From CAWGCA01 sp963820955 (lineage in GTDB: Bacteria; Pseudomonadota; Gammaproteobacteria; Chromatiales; Chromatiaceae), in NCBI GenBank assembly GCA_963820955.1, contig CAWGCA010000008.1, forward strand, positions 1 through 64,000: 64,000 bases of DNA, in the 5' to 3' direction. The translations under genes and the position numbers were made by a program. Below are positions 9,206 to 17,420 of the stretch, piece by piece. How positions within the stretch are numbered: position 1 is the first letter of the stretch; every line of letters starts with the position of its first letter. The notes under the pieces were generated by a model. That model ran no database searches and was not told the origin of the DNA. It was given only the letters and a program-made list of their open reading frames with translations.

Positions 9206-9401
9206 AGACGGCGTCTTCCGGATTGTCCCAGACCTGGGCAAGGCTTGGCTCAGCGGTTTGGCTTGCGGCCTGAGTCAGGTGCCGATCCGTGCTGCGGCTA
9301 TTCAGAAAATCGATAAAATCCTCGACTTCGACGATTCGCTCTGGCGGCAGTGCTTCGAGCTTTTCGATCAGCTCGTGGATATCGTGGCGTTGATTGGCCA
9401 T
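9192..9401 (-). CDS. Antitoxin partner of PemK-like toxin (DUF2281-like)
   Basis: With the start at ATG 9401 (MANQRHDIHELIEKLEAL) the protein has 69 residues; AGGAGGG about eight bases upstream decides this start over the longer frame beginning at 9488. The segment LEALPPERIVEVEDFIDFL is the short helical motif of DUF2281-type antitoxins, and the acidic tail SLAQVWDNPEDAVYDQL would bind the toxin. It overlaps the toxin gene at its 3' end. Confidence 0.82.
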   Translation of the reverse strand: MANQRHDIHELIEKLEALPPERIVEVEDFIDFLNSRSTDRHLTQAASQTAEPSLAQVWDNPEDAVYDQL

Positions 9402-9554
9402 CGGGTAAGCCCTCCTGATGATTTGCATTGGCATGGCGATTTCGTGATCACACCGGTATTGTAAGCTGGAATAACGTGAGCGAGACACAAAAAAGGAAGC
9501 GTGTCCTTAGAGAATTGATAGCCAAGTCCCTGCGGGACTTTTGCGGGGATTAGT

Positions 9555-9603
9555 CCTCGTGCGGTCAAAAAACTCATCCGCATTGATATATCAATATGTT
9601 AGC
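9555..9603 (+). repeat. Dispersed repeat, copy B
   Basis: CGTGCGGTCAAAAAACTCAT followed by the palindrome TTGATATATCAA, nearly identical to the second part of copy A at 8001-8045. It sits just upstream of the IS1595-type element. Confidence 0.6.
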
Positions 9604-9765
9604 AGCTGTGGTCGGTGCCGCAACACCTTTGTATCTTGTCTCAATCCCGGAATTATGTAGCAACCGCACATTAGGGCGAATCAACAACTTAGCGCGGCAT
9701 GGACTCACGGAATGAGCCAGTACCTGAGGTATCCTGAGGGCGAGTTGGGCACATCCGGAGATGCC

Positions 9766-10794
9766 ATGTCGCAACATTTCCTCCTCTCAGCCGAGGCCCG
9801 CTCGTTGTCGGTGCGGGAAATCTTTACGCTCAGCGACGATAATGCGTTCGAGCTTTTTCGGGAACTGCGTTGGGGCAAAGGTGAGCAAGTGGCCTGTCCG
9901 GTATGCGGGGTCGGAGAACGTCACTGGTTCCTGCCCAGTCGCCGGCAGTGGCGCTGCAAGGCGTGCGCACACACTTTCTCGGTGACCTCCGGGACGATCT
10001 TTGCCCACCACAAGTTGCCGCTTCGGGTTTATCTGGCCGCAGTGGCACTCTATACCAACGCGGCAAAAGGTCTCTCAGCCTTGCAGATCAGCCGTGATTT
10101 GGGGGTTCAATACAAGACTGCCTTCGTGCTGGTGCACAAGATCCGCGAGAGTCTCATGGTACAGCGCGATGAGACGCCGCTGTCCGGAGCGGTCGAGGTG
10201 GACGGTGCCTATGTGAACGGCCATATTCGCCCACAGAACAAGAAAGAAGAGCGGGTTGATCGACGGCTAGCACAGAACCAGGATCCGGATAAGCGTTGTA
10301 TCCTGGTGATGCGTGAGAAGCATTGCGAGGAGAGCGGTGCGCGAGGGCCCGTTGGTGCGCGCAGGACCCTGAGCTTCGTGATTCGGCGGGAAAACCAAAC
10401 CGATGTCGGCACCTTGGCCAAACACTTCATCGCCCCTGGAACCGTCATTTCTGCCGACGAGTCTGACGCCTACGACCTGCTGCATGCCCACTTCCCGATG
10501 CGGCGGGTCAATCATCAGCGTGAGTACTGGGCCGACGACGGCACGAACAACAACCAGGCGGAATCCTACTTCTCGCGTTTTCGGCGCATGGAGATCGGCC
10601 AGACCCACAAGTTCGGCAACCGCCACCTGGCCAACTATGCCAACGAGGCGGCCTACCGGGAAGACACCCGGCGCTGGAGCAACGGCAAGATCTTCCACGA
10701 CATCTTAACCAAGTGCGCGCGCACCCTCACCCATCGGGACTGGTGCGGCTATTGGCAGGGCAACAAACGCCTGCAAGAGCGCTTGGCGAGTTGA
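9766..10794 (+). CDS. IS1595-family (ISXO2-like) transposase
   Basis: From ATG 9766 (MSQHFLLSAEARSLSVREIF) the protein has 342 residues. An N-terminal zinc ribbon, CPVCGVGERH...WRCKACAHTFS (about residues 44-75), is followed by a helix-turn-helix-like part and the catalytic domain. Its acidic residues lie in GAVEVDGAYVNG (about 145), SADESDAYD (about 228) and a NNQAES box (about 265), the NxxxE/K-type ending of this family. The upstream ATG at 9712 is less likely because homologues begin at MSQHFLL. Confidence 0.9.
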   Translation: MSQHFLLSAEARSLSVREIFTLSDDNAFELFRELRWGKGEQVACPVCGVGERHWFLPSRRQWRCKACAHTFSVTSGTIFAHHKLPLRVYLAAVALYTNAAKGLSALQISRDLGVQYKTAFVLVHKIRESLMVQRDETPLSGAVEVDGAYVNGHIRPQNKKEERVDRRLAQNQDPDKRCILVMREKHCEESGARGPVGARRTLSFVIRRENQTDVGTLAKHFIAPGTVISADESDAYDLLHAHFPMRRVNHQREYWADDGTNNNQAESYFSRFRRMEIGQTHKFGNRHLANYANEAAYREDTRRWSNGKIFHDILTKCARTLTHRDWCGYWQGNKRLQERLAS

Positions 10795-10804
10795 GCCCCG
10801 AGCA

Positions 10805-11089
10805 TCAACACGCTTTCCAGGTCTTAGCGCCCCCCTCCGTTCCTGCGTCCCGGAAGATCTCCAGGACTAGGCGTTGGCATTCCCCCTGGCGAAAAAACTG
10901 ATTGCGCTGGCGAGGGACCTTTGCACGGATACCCTCAAGCTTGTAGTCCGGCGCGAACAGTTTGATCGATCCATCCAGGTGGCCCACGTCTGCCACCAAC
11001 CGCTCCAGTTCCCGGCGACACTGTTCGATCCGCCCCGCCAACTGCCCCCGCTTGGCCACCAAGCCGGTCACAACATGTGATTCTGCCAT
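10805..11089 (-). CDS. Small coiled-coil protein, apparent IS passenger gene
   Basis: From ATG 11089 (MAESHVVTGLVAKRGQLAGR) the frame gives 94 residues. The central part, LVAKRGQLAGRIEQCRRELE then LERLVADVGHLDGSIKLFAP, is a heptad-like coiled coil. The C-terminal third is basic and contains RQRNQFFRQGECQRLVLEIF. I recall similar small proteins beside mobile elements, but no function is known to me. It lies inside the inverted repeats of the IS1595-type element, opposite to the transposase and about 10 bases from its stop. That makes it a likely passenger gene. The longer frame from 11149 lacks a ribosome site. Confidence 0.6.
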   Translation of the reverse strand: MAESHVVTGLVAKRGQLAGRIEQCRRELERLVADVGHLDGSIKLFAPDYKLEGIRAKVPRQRNQFFRQGECQRLVLEIFRDAGTEGGAKTWKAC

Positions 11090-11158
11090 GGAAATGCCCC
11101 GTGCTGTTTTCGTGCCCGGGATTGTGACTGCTGTACCGCCCGGAATCATGTGCAGTTG

Positions 11159-11683
11159 CTACATAATTCCGAGCATTTGAGGATAATACTGTTTCAGCGC
11201 GCTGCGCAATCGATTGGTGATGCGTGTCTTGTCATTGACCAGGTTACGCCGTTGTTCAACCAGGCAGACCAGCGTGCGCATCTCAACACTTTGCGGCTTT
11301 AGTGGCGTGAAGTGATCGGGGTGGCGGACCAAAAGGTCCAAGGCAAGCTCTGCATCTGTCGGGTCATCCTTGGCGCGACTGGGTGTAAATGCTTCGCGGT
11401 ACTTCGCCAACGTTGATGGATTCACCGGGAAAATCACGACGAAGTCATACTTCTGTAGTGCATAGACAATGGGGCTTTTGGATAACTCCAGCGCGACAGC
11501 GATAACGCCATCAAATCGCTCATGAAGCGACTGCGCCCACTGATCGATCTGGTCCACTTTATGCGAGATGCAGTCGAACTCCCGCTGTTGATCACCAGCA
11601 GCCTGCACACAAATGTCATGCTTTGAGTCTGCCCAATCAATGCCAACGTAAGCCGTAAACGCGTTGTCGGTTAGAGAGTTCAT
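11159..11683 (-). pseudogene. IS110-family transposase, N-terminal DEDD part only
   Basis: From ATG 11683 (MNSLTDNAFTAYVGIDWADS) about 170 residues of the RuvC-like DEDD domain remain: GIDWADSKHDI with the first Asp, ALELSKSPIVYAL with Glu, and PSRAKDDPTDAELALDLL with the last pair of Asp. The frame stops where the terminal repeat of the IS1595-type element begins, so the whole C-terminal domain with the catalytic Ser is gone. The non-coding stretch upstream (11684 to about 11930) is the left end of the IS and would be the place for a bridge RNA in intact relatives. Confidence 0.8.
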
Positions 11684-12008
11684 GGATTGTCTCCAAGATG
11701 CTATGTTAACAATAAGGGACATGCAGTCTAGAGTTCTTCGAAAGCAATATAGGTGAGCCGGTGCGACGGCGAGCCCTGAGTATTCGTTGGTGAACTCAAG
11801 CGCACCTGCGGACTCGAAGCCAAAGCCGTGAACATCGGATGTTTGGGTCGAAATATTCGTAGTCCGCGGGTGCATGTCCTGCTCTCACTGGCAGCTACCT
11901 GCCAGCTGTGTCGAGTATCACAGAGAGTGGGACAGAGTAACTATATGGGGTCGGAAGTGCTCATCCGAGTAAATCACTGAGGAAATTTATTGCGGCCAAC
12001 AATAATGC

Positions 12009-12134
12009 GTGAAACGCATAAAGGCCCATCCCCTTGTATCCGACTACATCCCGGTTTACGGCTATATTTATGACTGCAAGACCGGAAAATTAGTTGAAGT
12101 GCCTGAGGCTACGGCCGCTGGCAGAGCCACTTGA
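12009..12134 (+). pseudogene. Beta-carbonic anhydrase, C-terminal stump
   Basis: Forty-one codons read VKRIKAHPLVSDYIPVYGYI then YDCKTGKLVEVPEATAAGRA and stop at 12134. HPLV...YG(F/Y)(I/V)YD(V)(K/E)TG(K)L is the conserved end of beta-class carbonic anhydrases. An in-frame stop sits two codons upstream and no zinc ligands remain, so only the last strand and helix survive. The gene was evidently cut by the IS110 or IS1595 activity to its left. Confidence 0.65.
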
Positions 12135-12162
12135 CCCACAATAGTTGGTTGCATTGATTTTA

Positions 12163-12188
12163 CAAGGCCGGTACTCCGGCCTTTTTTG
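12163..12188 (+). terminator. Rho-independent terminator after the carbonic anhydrase stump
   Basis: AAGGCCGG(TACT)CCGGCCTT followed by TTTT: an eight-base-pair GC-rich stem, four-base loop and T-run, 29 bases after the stop of the stump. It is probably the original terminator of the lost gene. Confidence 0.85.
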
Positions 12189-12304
12189 ATAAGGGTTGTC
12201 TATTACGCCGGAGCAGTATTGGATGAGCCCGAATCATGCTTCAGTTGTCCCTTCGAATAAGTACTATCGACCCGAAGCGGACATAGCCGGATAGAGGGGC
12301 CAAG

Positions 12305-13360
12305 TGTCAAAAAATTTCCTGATTACCGACGAGGCTCAGCTACTGAGTCTGTGCGCTCGGCATAATGGAACCTGCTGAATCCAGGAGGGTTTCCATCGTG
12401 AAGAAGAATGCAATACAGTTTCAAACAGGCCTTGGTTTGCACGAATTCATGGACAAATACGGCAGCGAAACACAATGCGCCAATGCATTGTACCAACTCC
12501 GTTGGCCAAACGGATTCGTCTGTCCGGAATGTGGAAACACCACCGGCTGTAAACTTAAGACCCGCAAAATATACCAATGCCACAAGTGCCACCATCAGTG
12601 CTCGCTGACGGCGGGTACCGTATTCCATGGTACGAAACTGCCGCTGAGGAAATGGTTCCTGGCCATCTACCTGCTGACCCAGCGTAAGAAGAGCACCTCG
12701 GCCCTGCAACTGTCGCGTGAGATCGGCGTAAACTACGATACGGCCTGGAAACTCAAGCACAAACTGATGCAGGTAATGATGGAGCGCCAGCGCGAGAAGA
12801 AGTTGTCTGGCCGTATCGAGATCGATGACGCCTATATCGGAGGAGAGAAGCCGGGTAAACGCGGACGTGGTTCCAGCAACAAAATCCCTTTCGTGGCAGC
12901 CGTTGAAACGACGCAGGACGGCAGGCCATTGCAGATGCATCTGCGTCGAGTCCGTGGTTTTCGTCATACGGAAATTTCACACTATGCCAAATCCAGCTTG
13001 GCAAGGGGTAGTACGGTAGTCTCCGACGGGCTCTACTGTTTCAGCGCAGTGCAGGATGCGCGCTGCAGCCATATCGCTATCGTCACGGGCGGTGGGCGGA
13101 AAAGTGCGCAGATCTCGACCTTCAAATGGGTCAATACCATGCTGGGTAACGTCAAGAACTCCTTGCGTGGGACTTTTCATGCGATTAGTAGAAAGCATGT
13201 GCCTCGTTATCTTGCCGAATTCGAATACCGATTCAATCGCCGGTTTCATCTTCCGGCTATGATTGAGCGGTTGCTCTTTGTTGCTTTGCGTACACCACCG
13301 ATGCCCTATCGCTTCCTGAAGATGGCTGAGGTTTATAGGTAATCAGGAAAAATAATGACA
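12305..13360 (+). mobile_element. Second IS1595-family element
   Basis: Ends TGTCA...TTTCCTGATTACC (12305-12327) and GGTAATCAGGAAA...TGACA (13338-13360) form an inverted pair with mismatches only in the middle A/T tract. One transposase gene fills the element. No 8-bp target duplication is seen. The right end reaches into the PEP-CTERM gene that follows and supplies its ATG. Confidence 0.75.
12365..13342 (+). CDS. IS1595-family transposase
   Basis: 325 residues, distinct from the one at 9766 (only motif-level similarity). The zinc ribbon CPECGNTTGC...YQCHKCHHQCS (about 55-80) is followed by GTVFHGTKLPLRKWFLAIYL, then IEIDDAYIGGEKPGKRGRGS with the first Asp (about 157) and TVVSDGLYCF with the second (about 221). 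The final motif FEYRFNRRF (about 282) fits the family ending. The first ATG has no strong ribosome site; a GTG at residue 11 (VKKNAIQ), preceded by AGGAGG, is an alternative start. The frame is intact. Confidence 0.9.
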   Translation: MEPAESRRVSIVKKNAIQFQTGLGLHEFMDKYGSETQCANALYQLRWPNGFVCPECGNTTGCKLKTRKIYQCHKCHHQCSLTAGTVFHGTKLPLRKWFLAIYLLTQRKKSTSALQLSREIGVNYDTAWKLKHKLMQVMMERQREKKLSGRIEIDDAYIGGEKPGKRGRGSSNKIPFVAAVETTQDGRPLQMHLRRVRGFRHTEISHYAKSSLARGSTVVSDGLYCFSAVQDARCSHIAIVTGGGRKSAQISTFKWVNTMLGNVKNSLRGTFHAISRKHVPRYLAEFEYRFNRRFHLPAMIERLLFVALRTPPMPYRFLKMAEVYR

Positions 13361-13924
13361 GTCATCGCAATGCCGGTCTTATTTTCAATCAGCGTTTCGT
13401 CGAACGCTACACTGATATACGGCGCGTCGGCACGAACTCAATTTGAAAACTATCAGGCAACACTGGGGGACACGCTTGAAACTTTCGATGGTTTTGCAGC
13501 GCAAACGGACCTGACCACCCAAATACCCGGGCTTACATTCGAAACGACTTACAAACGATTTGTCTCTCCCCCTGGTCCGATTAGCCAGCCAGTCCACGTC
13601 ATCTGCGATGGGGGAAACCCCTACGGCACTACATGTTCGGATACTGACATGATAATCAGTGGCACCGGCACCAACGGGGGGGCTACCGACGGCCAATCGA
13701 TCTATGAGATCGTTTTTGATACTGGCATGCTGCGTGCCGGTCTTGAACGAATCTTCAACACCTTTTCCCTGACGCGTTTCTATAGAGGTGCCACTCTGTT
13801 AGGTGAACACCAGAATACCGCCAACACGGAGTTTGTCGGTTTTATCACGGACGCGGCAAATCTGATCACCCGGATCGAGATGGATGGCTTGAATTGTGGG
13901 ACCGTTTTGAGGCCCGTTTATTGT

Positions 13925-14539
13925 CACCATTTGGGAGGGTTAAAACCCCCAGCTTCAGCTGGCAGCTTTCAGCATGAAGCATTATCCTGAGATGTATGAA
14001 GGAGTATAGAAGAGGAAGTCATTCGGTATTTGAGATCCATATACACATGGTGTGGTGTACCAAGTATAGGAAAAAAGTGCTGACAAAAGATGTTGGTAAG
14101 CGACTGCGTGAACTGTGTCGGCAGATATGCTCGGATATGGGGGTAGAAGTATACTCTGGGGTGGTTGCAAAAGATCATGTGCACGTATTGGTCTCTATCC
14201 CACCACAAGTATCGGTGAGTAAGCTGATCCAGAAGCTCAAGGGAAAATCATCTTACAAATTGCAAAGGGAGTTTGAATCCTTAAGAAAGGAGTACTGGGG
14301 ACAAAGGATGTGGGCACGCGGATATTTTGCTTGTAGCACAGGGAACGTAACGGATGAAATGATCGAGGACTATATCGAAAGTCATGGAGATCAAGATGAC
14401 GATTTTCATGTTGAGTAGGACTTCCAGTCGAGCCCTTCAGCCGCCTTGGGGCGGTGGGCTTGTAGCTGGCTTTAGCCTGAGCGGCACTTACAGTGCCTAA
14501 TTCAAGCCACCTACTTCAGTAGGTGGTTGGCTTGACTGT
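13925..14539 (+). mobile_element. IS200/IS605-type element, copy 1 of 2
   Basis: A 615-base unit beginning CACCATTTGGGAGG and ending GGCTTGACTGT. It has a left hairpin CCAGC(TTCA)GCTGG and a right hairpin CCACCTAC(TTCA)GTAGGTGG, as IS200/IS605 elements have subterminal hairpins instead of inverted repeats. It is inserted after TTGT without duplicating target bases. Confidence 0.88.
13996..14418 (+). CDS. tnpA: IS200-type Y1 HUH transposase TnpA, copy 1
   Basis: 140 residues, the usual size for single-strand Y1 transposases. The HUH pair is in VAKDHVHVLVSIPP (about residues 57-68) and the nucleophilic Tyr in MIEDYIESHGDQ (about 127). HIHMVWCTKYRKKVL matches the first strand of the family. There is no TnpB gene beside it, so this is the IS200 layout. 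GAAGG lies close upstream of the ATG. The family acts as dimers on single-stranded DNA during replication, excising precisely and inserting 3' of a short target. Confidence 0.93.
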   Translation: MKEYRRGSHSVFEIHIHMVWCTKYRKKVLTKDVGKRLRELCRQICSDMGVEVYSGVVAKDHVHVLVSIPPQVSVSKLIQKLKGKSSYKLQREFESLRKEYWGQRMWARGYFACSTGNVTDEMIEDYIESHGDQDDDFHVE

Positions 14540-15154
14540 CACCATTTGGGAGGGTTAAAACCCCCAGCTTCAGCTGGCAGCTTTCAGCATGAAGCATTAT
14601 CCTGAGATGTATGAAGGAGTATAGAAGAGGAAGTCATTCGGTATTTGAGATCCATATACACATGGTGTGGTGTACCAAGTATAGGAAAAAAGTGCTGACA
14701 AAAGATGTTGGTAAGCGACTGCGTGAACTGTGTCGGCAGATATGCTCGGATATGGGGGTAGAAGTATACTCTGGGGTGGTTGCAAAAGATCATGTGCACG
14801 TATTGGTCTCTATCCCACCACAAGTATCGGTGAGTAAGCTGATCCAGAAGCTCAAGGGAAAATCATCTTACAAATTGCAAAGGGAGTTTGAATCCTTAAG
14901 AAAGGAGTACTGGGGACAAAGGATGTGGGCACGCGGATATTTTGCTTGTAGCACAGGGAACGTAACGGATGAAATGATCGAGGACTATATCGAAAGTCAT
15001 GGAGATCAAGATGACGATTTTCATGTTGAGTAGGACTTCCAGTCGAGCCCTTCAGCCGCCTTGGGGCGGTGGGCTTGTAGCTGGCTTTAGCCTGAGCGGC
15101 ACTTACAGTGCCTAATTCAAGCCACCTACTTCAGTAGGTGGTTGGCTTGACTGT
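14540..15154 (+). mobile_element. IS200/IS605-type element, copy 2 of 2
   Basis: Base-for-base repeat of the unit at 13925-14539 as far as I can compare, joined directly to it with no spacer (GACTGT followed by CACCATT). The second copy appears to have used the right end of the first as target. Confidence 0.88.
14611..15033 (+). CDS. tnpA: IS200-type Y1 HUH transposase TnpA, copy 2
   Basis: Same 140-residue protein as at 13996 with no amino-acid difference visible. It has its own upstream hairpin and ribosome site because the whole 615-base unit is duplicated. Identity of the copies means the duplication is recent or that a local tandem duplication occurred. Confidence 0.93.
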   Translation: MKEYRRGSHSVFEIHIHMVWCTKYRKKVLTKDVGKRLRELCRQICSDMGVEVYSGVVAKDHVHVLVSIPPQVSVSKLIQKLKGKSSYKLQREFESLRKEYWGQRMWARGYFACSTGNVTDEMIEDYIESHGDQDDDFHVE

Positions 15155-15311
15155 GTCGGCTATTCGGACGATCTGTTTTTCGGCAACATGCCAGAGTCTA
15201 ATGGGTCGGTACCCGAACCCACCACCCTCGCATTGATGGGCCTTGGCCTAGCCGGTATCGGCTACAGGCGGCATCGTAGTAAGAAAGCTGCTTAGTTTAC
15301 CCGCAGGCCCT

Positions 15312-15346
15312 CAAGCAGCCCGCTATGGATCGCCCTGGCGGGGTTT
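15312..15346 (+). terminator. Probable terminator of the split PEP-CTERM gene
   Basis: CAGCCCGC...GGCGGG followed by TTTTTCTTT, 17 bases after the stop codon. The loop is long (about a dozen bases), so the call is moderate. Confidence 0.5.
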
Positions 15347-15582
15347 TTCTTTGGCTTGAATAATTCCCGAGTAATTTACTGTGATAACTCGAGTCGACCC
15401 AAAAAACGACCTTCGCAGGGCGCACCGCCACGCCGTCAGATTCCGTCGAAGAATAATCATGAAAAAAAGAGCCATGAATGGCTCTTTAATCGGAGATTTA
15501 CTGTCAGGTAATTTTACATTTCAATCAGGCCAAGGAGGAATGATTTTCCCTAACTGGCTGAAAAGGAATAAGAATATTATTG

Positions 15583-15598
15583 TGGCATAGATCATGCA
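15583..15598 (+). promoter_or_regulatory. Sigma-54-like -24/-12 promoter
   Basis: TGGCATAGATCATGCA has GG and GC dinucleotides at the 11-12 base spacing of RpoN promoters (consensus TGGCACG-N4-TTGCA) and lies about 55 bases before the VPVPA-CTERM gene at 15653. PEP-CTERM genes are known to be RpoN-controlled in several exosortase systems. I did not find equally good sites before the other CTERM genes here. Confidence 0.45.
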
Positions 15599-15652
15599 AT
15601 TACATTTAAATCGTTGTGGTTATCGGATAGCAATACGAGGGAGTGAGGGATT

Positions 15653-16537
15653 GTGAAGAGATGTCTATCGGCATTAGCCGCAATGGGTAGCGTTATCTTG
15701 GCAACGAATGCCAACGCGACGGCTTTCTATATCGATCAGTTTCAGATAACGAAAAACGGGAACTCCAGCTGGTTTAATGACCCCTTCGATGATGGTCTGG
15801 TGCCACCGTTGAGCGAAAGCTTTTTTCCGGATGGTACCCAGGCTAATTATTTCACAAAATCTGATCCGATGCCGGGCCCGGAACAGAACGGCAAACTCGT
15901 TCTGGATACGGCCCAGGGTGAACCCAGCACGAGCGAGGTCACCGGAAATCAGCTTCTGATGCAACGGGCCAGATTGGCCACCAACACCAGTGACGATTCG
16001 GCGGATCTAGGCAGGGGACTCAAGACTGATGATACATTCATAGTGAGCGGTGTCTACGACCTGATACAGCCGGATATAAAACAAGAGCGCTATGGTATTC
16101 GACTAACCGATTTTAAGAGCGATAATCTGGATCCCAACGACAACGTTGCATTGGGCGTAGTTCTCACCATACAGGGTGATTGGATGGTCGGGTTTCGCGA
16201 AGCGGATTTCGTGGCGGGAAAATTTAATCTGCTCGATAGCTACAACCTTTCGAATACAACCGATATTGAGATTTTTGATCAGATTGCCCTTATGCTGAGC
16301 AAGCCAAACGCTACCAGTAATGAAATAACGGCAAGCTTCGAACTGATCGATCTTCAGGACACATCGAATAATCTATTAATCGGTTTGAAGGGCAATCCGA
16401 CGATCTTCGATGGTGAGTTGTGGACCAGGGCCGACTTTCTGGCATATCAGGTTGTCCCAGTGCCCGCAGCCGCATGGCTCTTCGGCTCCGCCCTGCTGGG
16501 CCTCATCGGTGTGGCAAGACGTAAGAATACAGCATGA
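15653..16537 (+). CDS. VPxPA-CTERM (PEP-CTERM-like) exported protein
   Basis: 294 residues from GTG 15653, preceded by GAGGGAGTGAGG. Residues 1-23 form a signal peptide (MKRCLSALAAMGSVILATNA). The C-terminus VPVPAAAWLFGSALLGLIGV then ARRKNTA is the tripartite sorting signal: proline-rich motif, membrane helix, basic tail. Such proteins are exported, cut by an exosortase (XrtA-type) and usually glycosylated or incorporated in extracellular polymer. The middle (about 25-265) has no family I recognise; it is acidic and beta-rich. First of three consecutive CTERM genes on this strand. No exosortase gene is in the window. Confidence 0.85.
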   Translation: MKRCLSALAAMGSVILATNANATAFYIDQFQITKNGNSSWFNDPFDDGLVPPLSESFFPDGTQANYFTKSDPMPGPEQNGKLVLDTAQGEPSTSEVTGNQLLMQRARLATNTSDDSADLGRGLKTDDTFIVSGVYDLIQPDIKQERYGIRLTDFKSDNLDPNDNVALGVVLTIQGDWMVGFREADFVAGKFNLLDSYNLSNTTDIEIFDQIALMLSKPNATSNEITASFELIDLQDTSNNLLIGLKGNPTIFDGELWTRADFLAYQVVPVPAAAWLFGSALLGLIGVARRKNTA

Positions 16538-16646
16538 TAATTATGTATACGTTCAACGACCCAAAACAGGCTTTCGTAAGCCTATAGACTCACGACTCTT
16601 GCAGGACTAGAGTAACAATTCATACTGCCAACAAGGAGTGCGCATG

Positions 16647-17372
16647 ATGGAAAAACGACAGTCAATCCTCTCAGCTGCTTTATTAACCTTCGCCCTGCCT
16701 TTCTCGTCGGTATCAATTGCGGCCAGCTGGGCAGAAATAGCCGACGCGGGTGACCTGACGACAAGCGCGCAAACACCGCTCGGCAGCGGTGTGTTGGATC
16801 AAATCAGTGGTGTCGTCACTAACAGTCATGATGTGGATTTGTACAAAATCTTTATTGATAATCCGATCGTCTTCTCTGCGACAACCAGCGCAGGAGATCC
16901 AGAAAAAACCGAAACCGAAGAGTTGGATGCAGCCCTGGCCTTGTTTGATGCAACAGGGCACGGCGTCTACTTTAACGACGACCGTGTGATCGACGACGCA
17001 AACGCCACCTTACCCTCTGGCCATCTGCTCAGCCCAACGTCTACGGGGGTCTACTTTCTGGCGGTGTTTGACGACGATGGACTACCTTTGAGTGGCGCCG
17101 CCGCGTCGCTTGACGACCTTATCTTCCCAATCGTCGATGCTCCGTATACAGATGTCGTAGGTCCCACGGGAAGCGGCGGCACATTGCCGCTGTCCGGTTG
17201 GGGATTTGATCCCGATACGCCGATAGATTTCGATAACAATGTTGGCCTCGACGGCGAGTACCTAGTCAATCTCACCGGTGCCAATTTCGTGGTTCCTATC
17301 CCCGCAGCACTATGGCTTTTTGGCTCCGGCCTGCTCGGACTATTTGGGATAGCGAGAAAAAAGGCGGCGTAA
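16647..17372 (+). CDS. VPIPA-CTERM exported protein with pre-peptidase-like domain
   Basis: AAGGAG at 16633-16638 favours ATG 16647 (or 16644) over the GTG at 16638. Residues 1-27 are a signal peptide ending SIAASWAE. The segment from LDQISGVVTNSHDVDLYKIF to DAALALFDATGHGVYFNDDR resembles bacterial pre-peptidase C-type (PPC) beta-sandwich domains, which also have G-x-L-x-x-x-D-x-D-x-F/Y patterns. The C-terminus VPIPAALWLFGSGLLGLFGI then ARKKAA is the sorting tail. Probably a surface or matrix protein; the binding partner is unknown. About 110 bases separate it from the preceding CTERM gene. Confidence 0.83.
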   Translation: MEKRQSILSAALLTFALPFSSVSIAASWAEIADAGDLTTSAQTPLGSGVLDQISGVVTNSHDVDLYKIFIDNPIVFSATTSAGDPEKTETEELDAALALFDATGHGVYFNDDRVIDDANATLPSGHLLSPTSTGVYFLAVFDDDGLPLSGAAASLDDLIFPIVDAPYTDVVGPTGSGGTLPLSGWGFDPDTPIDFDNNVGLDGEYLVNLTGANFVVPIPAALWLFGSGLLGLFGIARKKAA

Positions 17373-17393
17373 TGGTTACAGTATTTGCGACAG

Positions 17394-17420
17394 CGGCTTC
17401 TTCGGGAGCCGTTATCTTTA
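17394..17420 (+). terminator. Hairpin terminator after the second CTERM gene
   Basis: CGGCTTC(TTCG)GGAGCCG with one mismatch pair, then TTATCTTTA, starting 22 bases after the stop at 17372. The tetraloop TTCG is the same as in the hairpin after the next CTERM gene. Confidence 0.65.

Larger units (their letters stand above)
9648..11171 (+). mobile_element. IS1595-family element carrying a passenger gene
   Basis: Inverted ends GGAATTATGTAGCAACCGCA (from 9649) and the complement of the same sequence ending at 11170 differ at one position over about 23 bases. Between them are an ISXO2-type transposase (plus strand) and one small gene on the opposite strand. No 8-bp target duplication is visible. 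The right end truncates an IS110 transposase gene. Confidence 0.75.
13355..15295 (+). pseudogene. PEP-CTERM secreted protein gene split by tandem IS200-type elements
   Basis: The reading frame 13355-13924 (190 codons) is interrupted at 13925 and resumes at 15155-15295 (47 codons with stop). Joining TAT TGT to GTC GGC keeps frame and yields a 236-residue protein ending VPEPTTLALMGLGLAGIGYR and RHRSKKAA, a canonical PEP-CTERM sorting tail (PEP box, membrane helix, basic end). The intervening 1,230 bases are two IS200-type copies. The 5' end is also disturbed: the ATG lies in the terminal repeat of the IS1595-type element, so the native start of the signal peptide is lost, although MTVIAMPVLFSISVSSNA is still hydrophobic. 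Without excision the product would read into the IS and lack the sorting tail. Confidence 0.85.

Noticed and set aside
10267..10698. 143-residue minus-strand frame in the IS1595-type transposase
   Set aside because: High-GC antisense shadow of a clear transposase.
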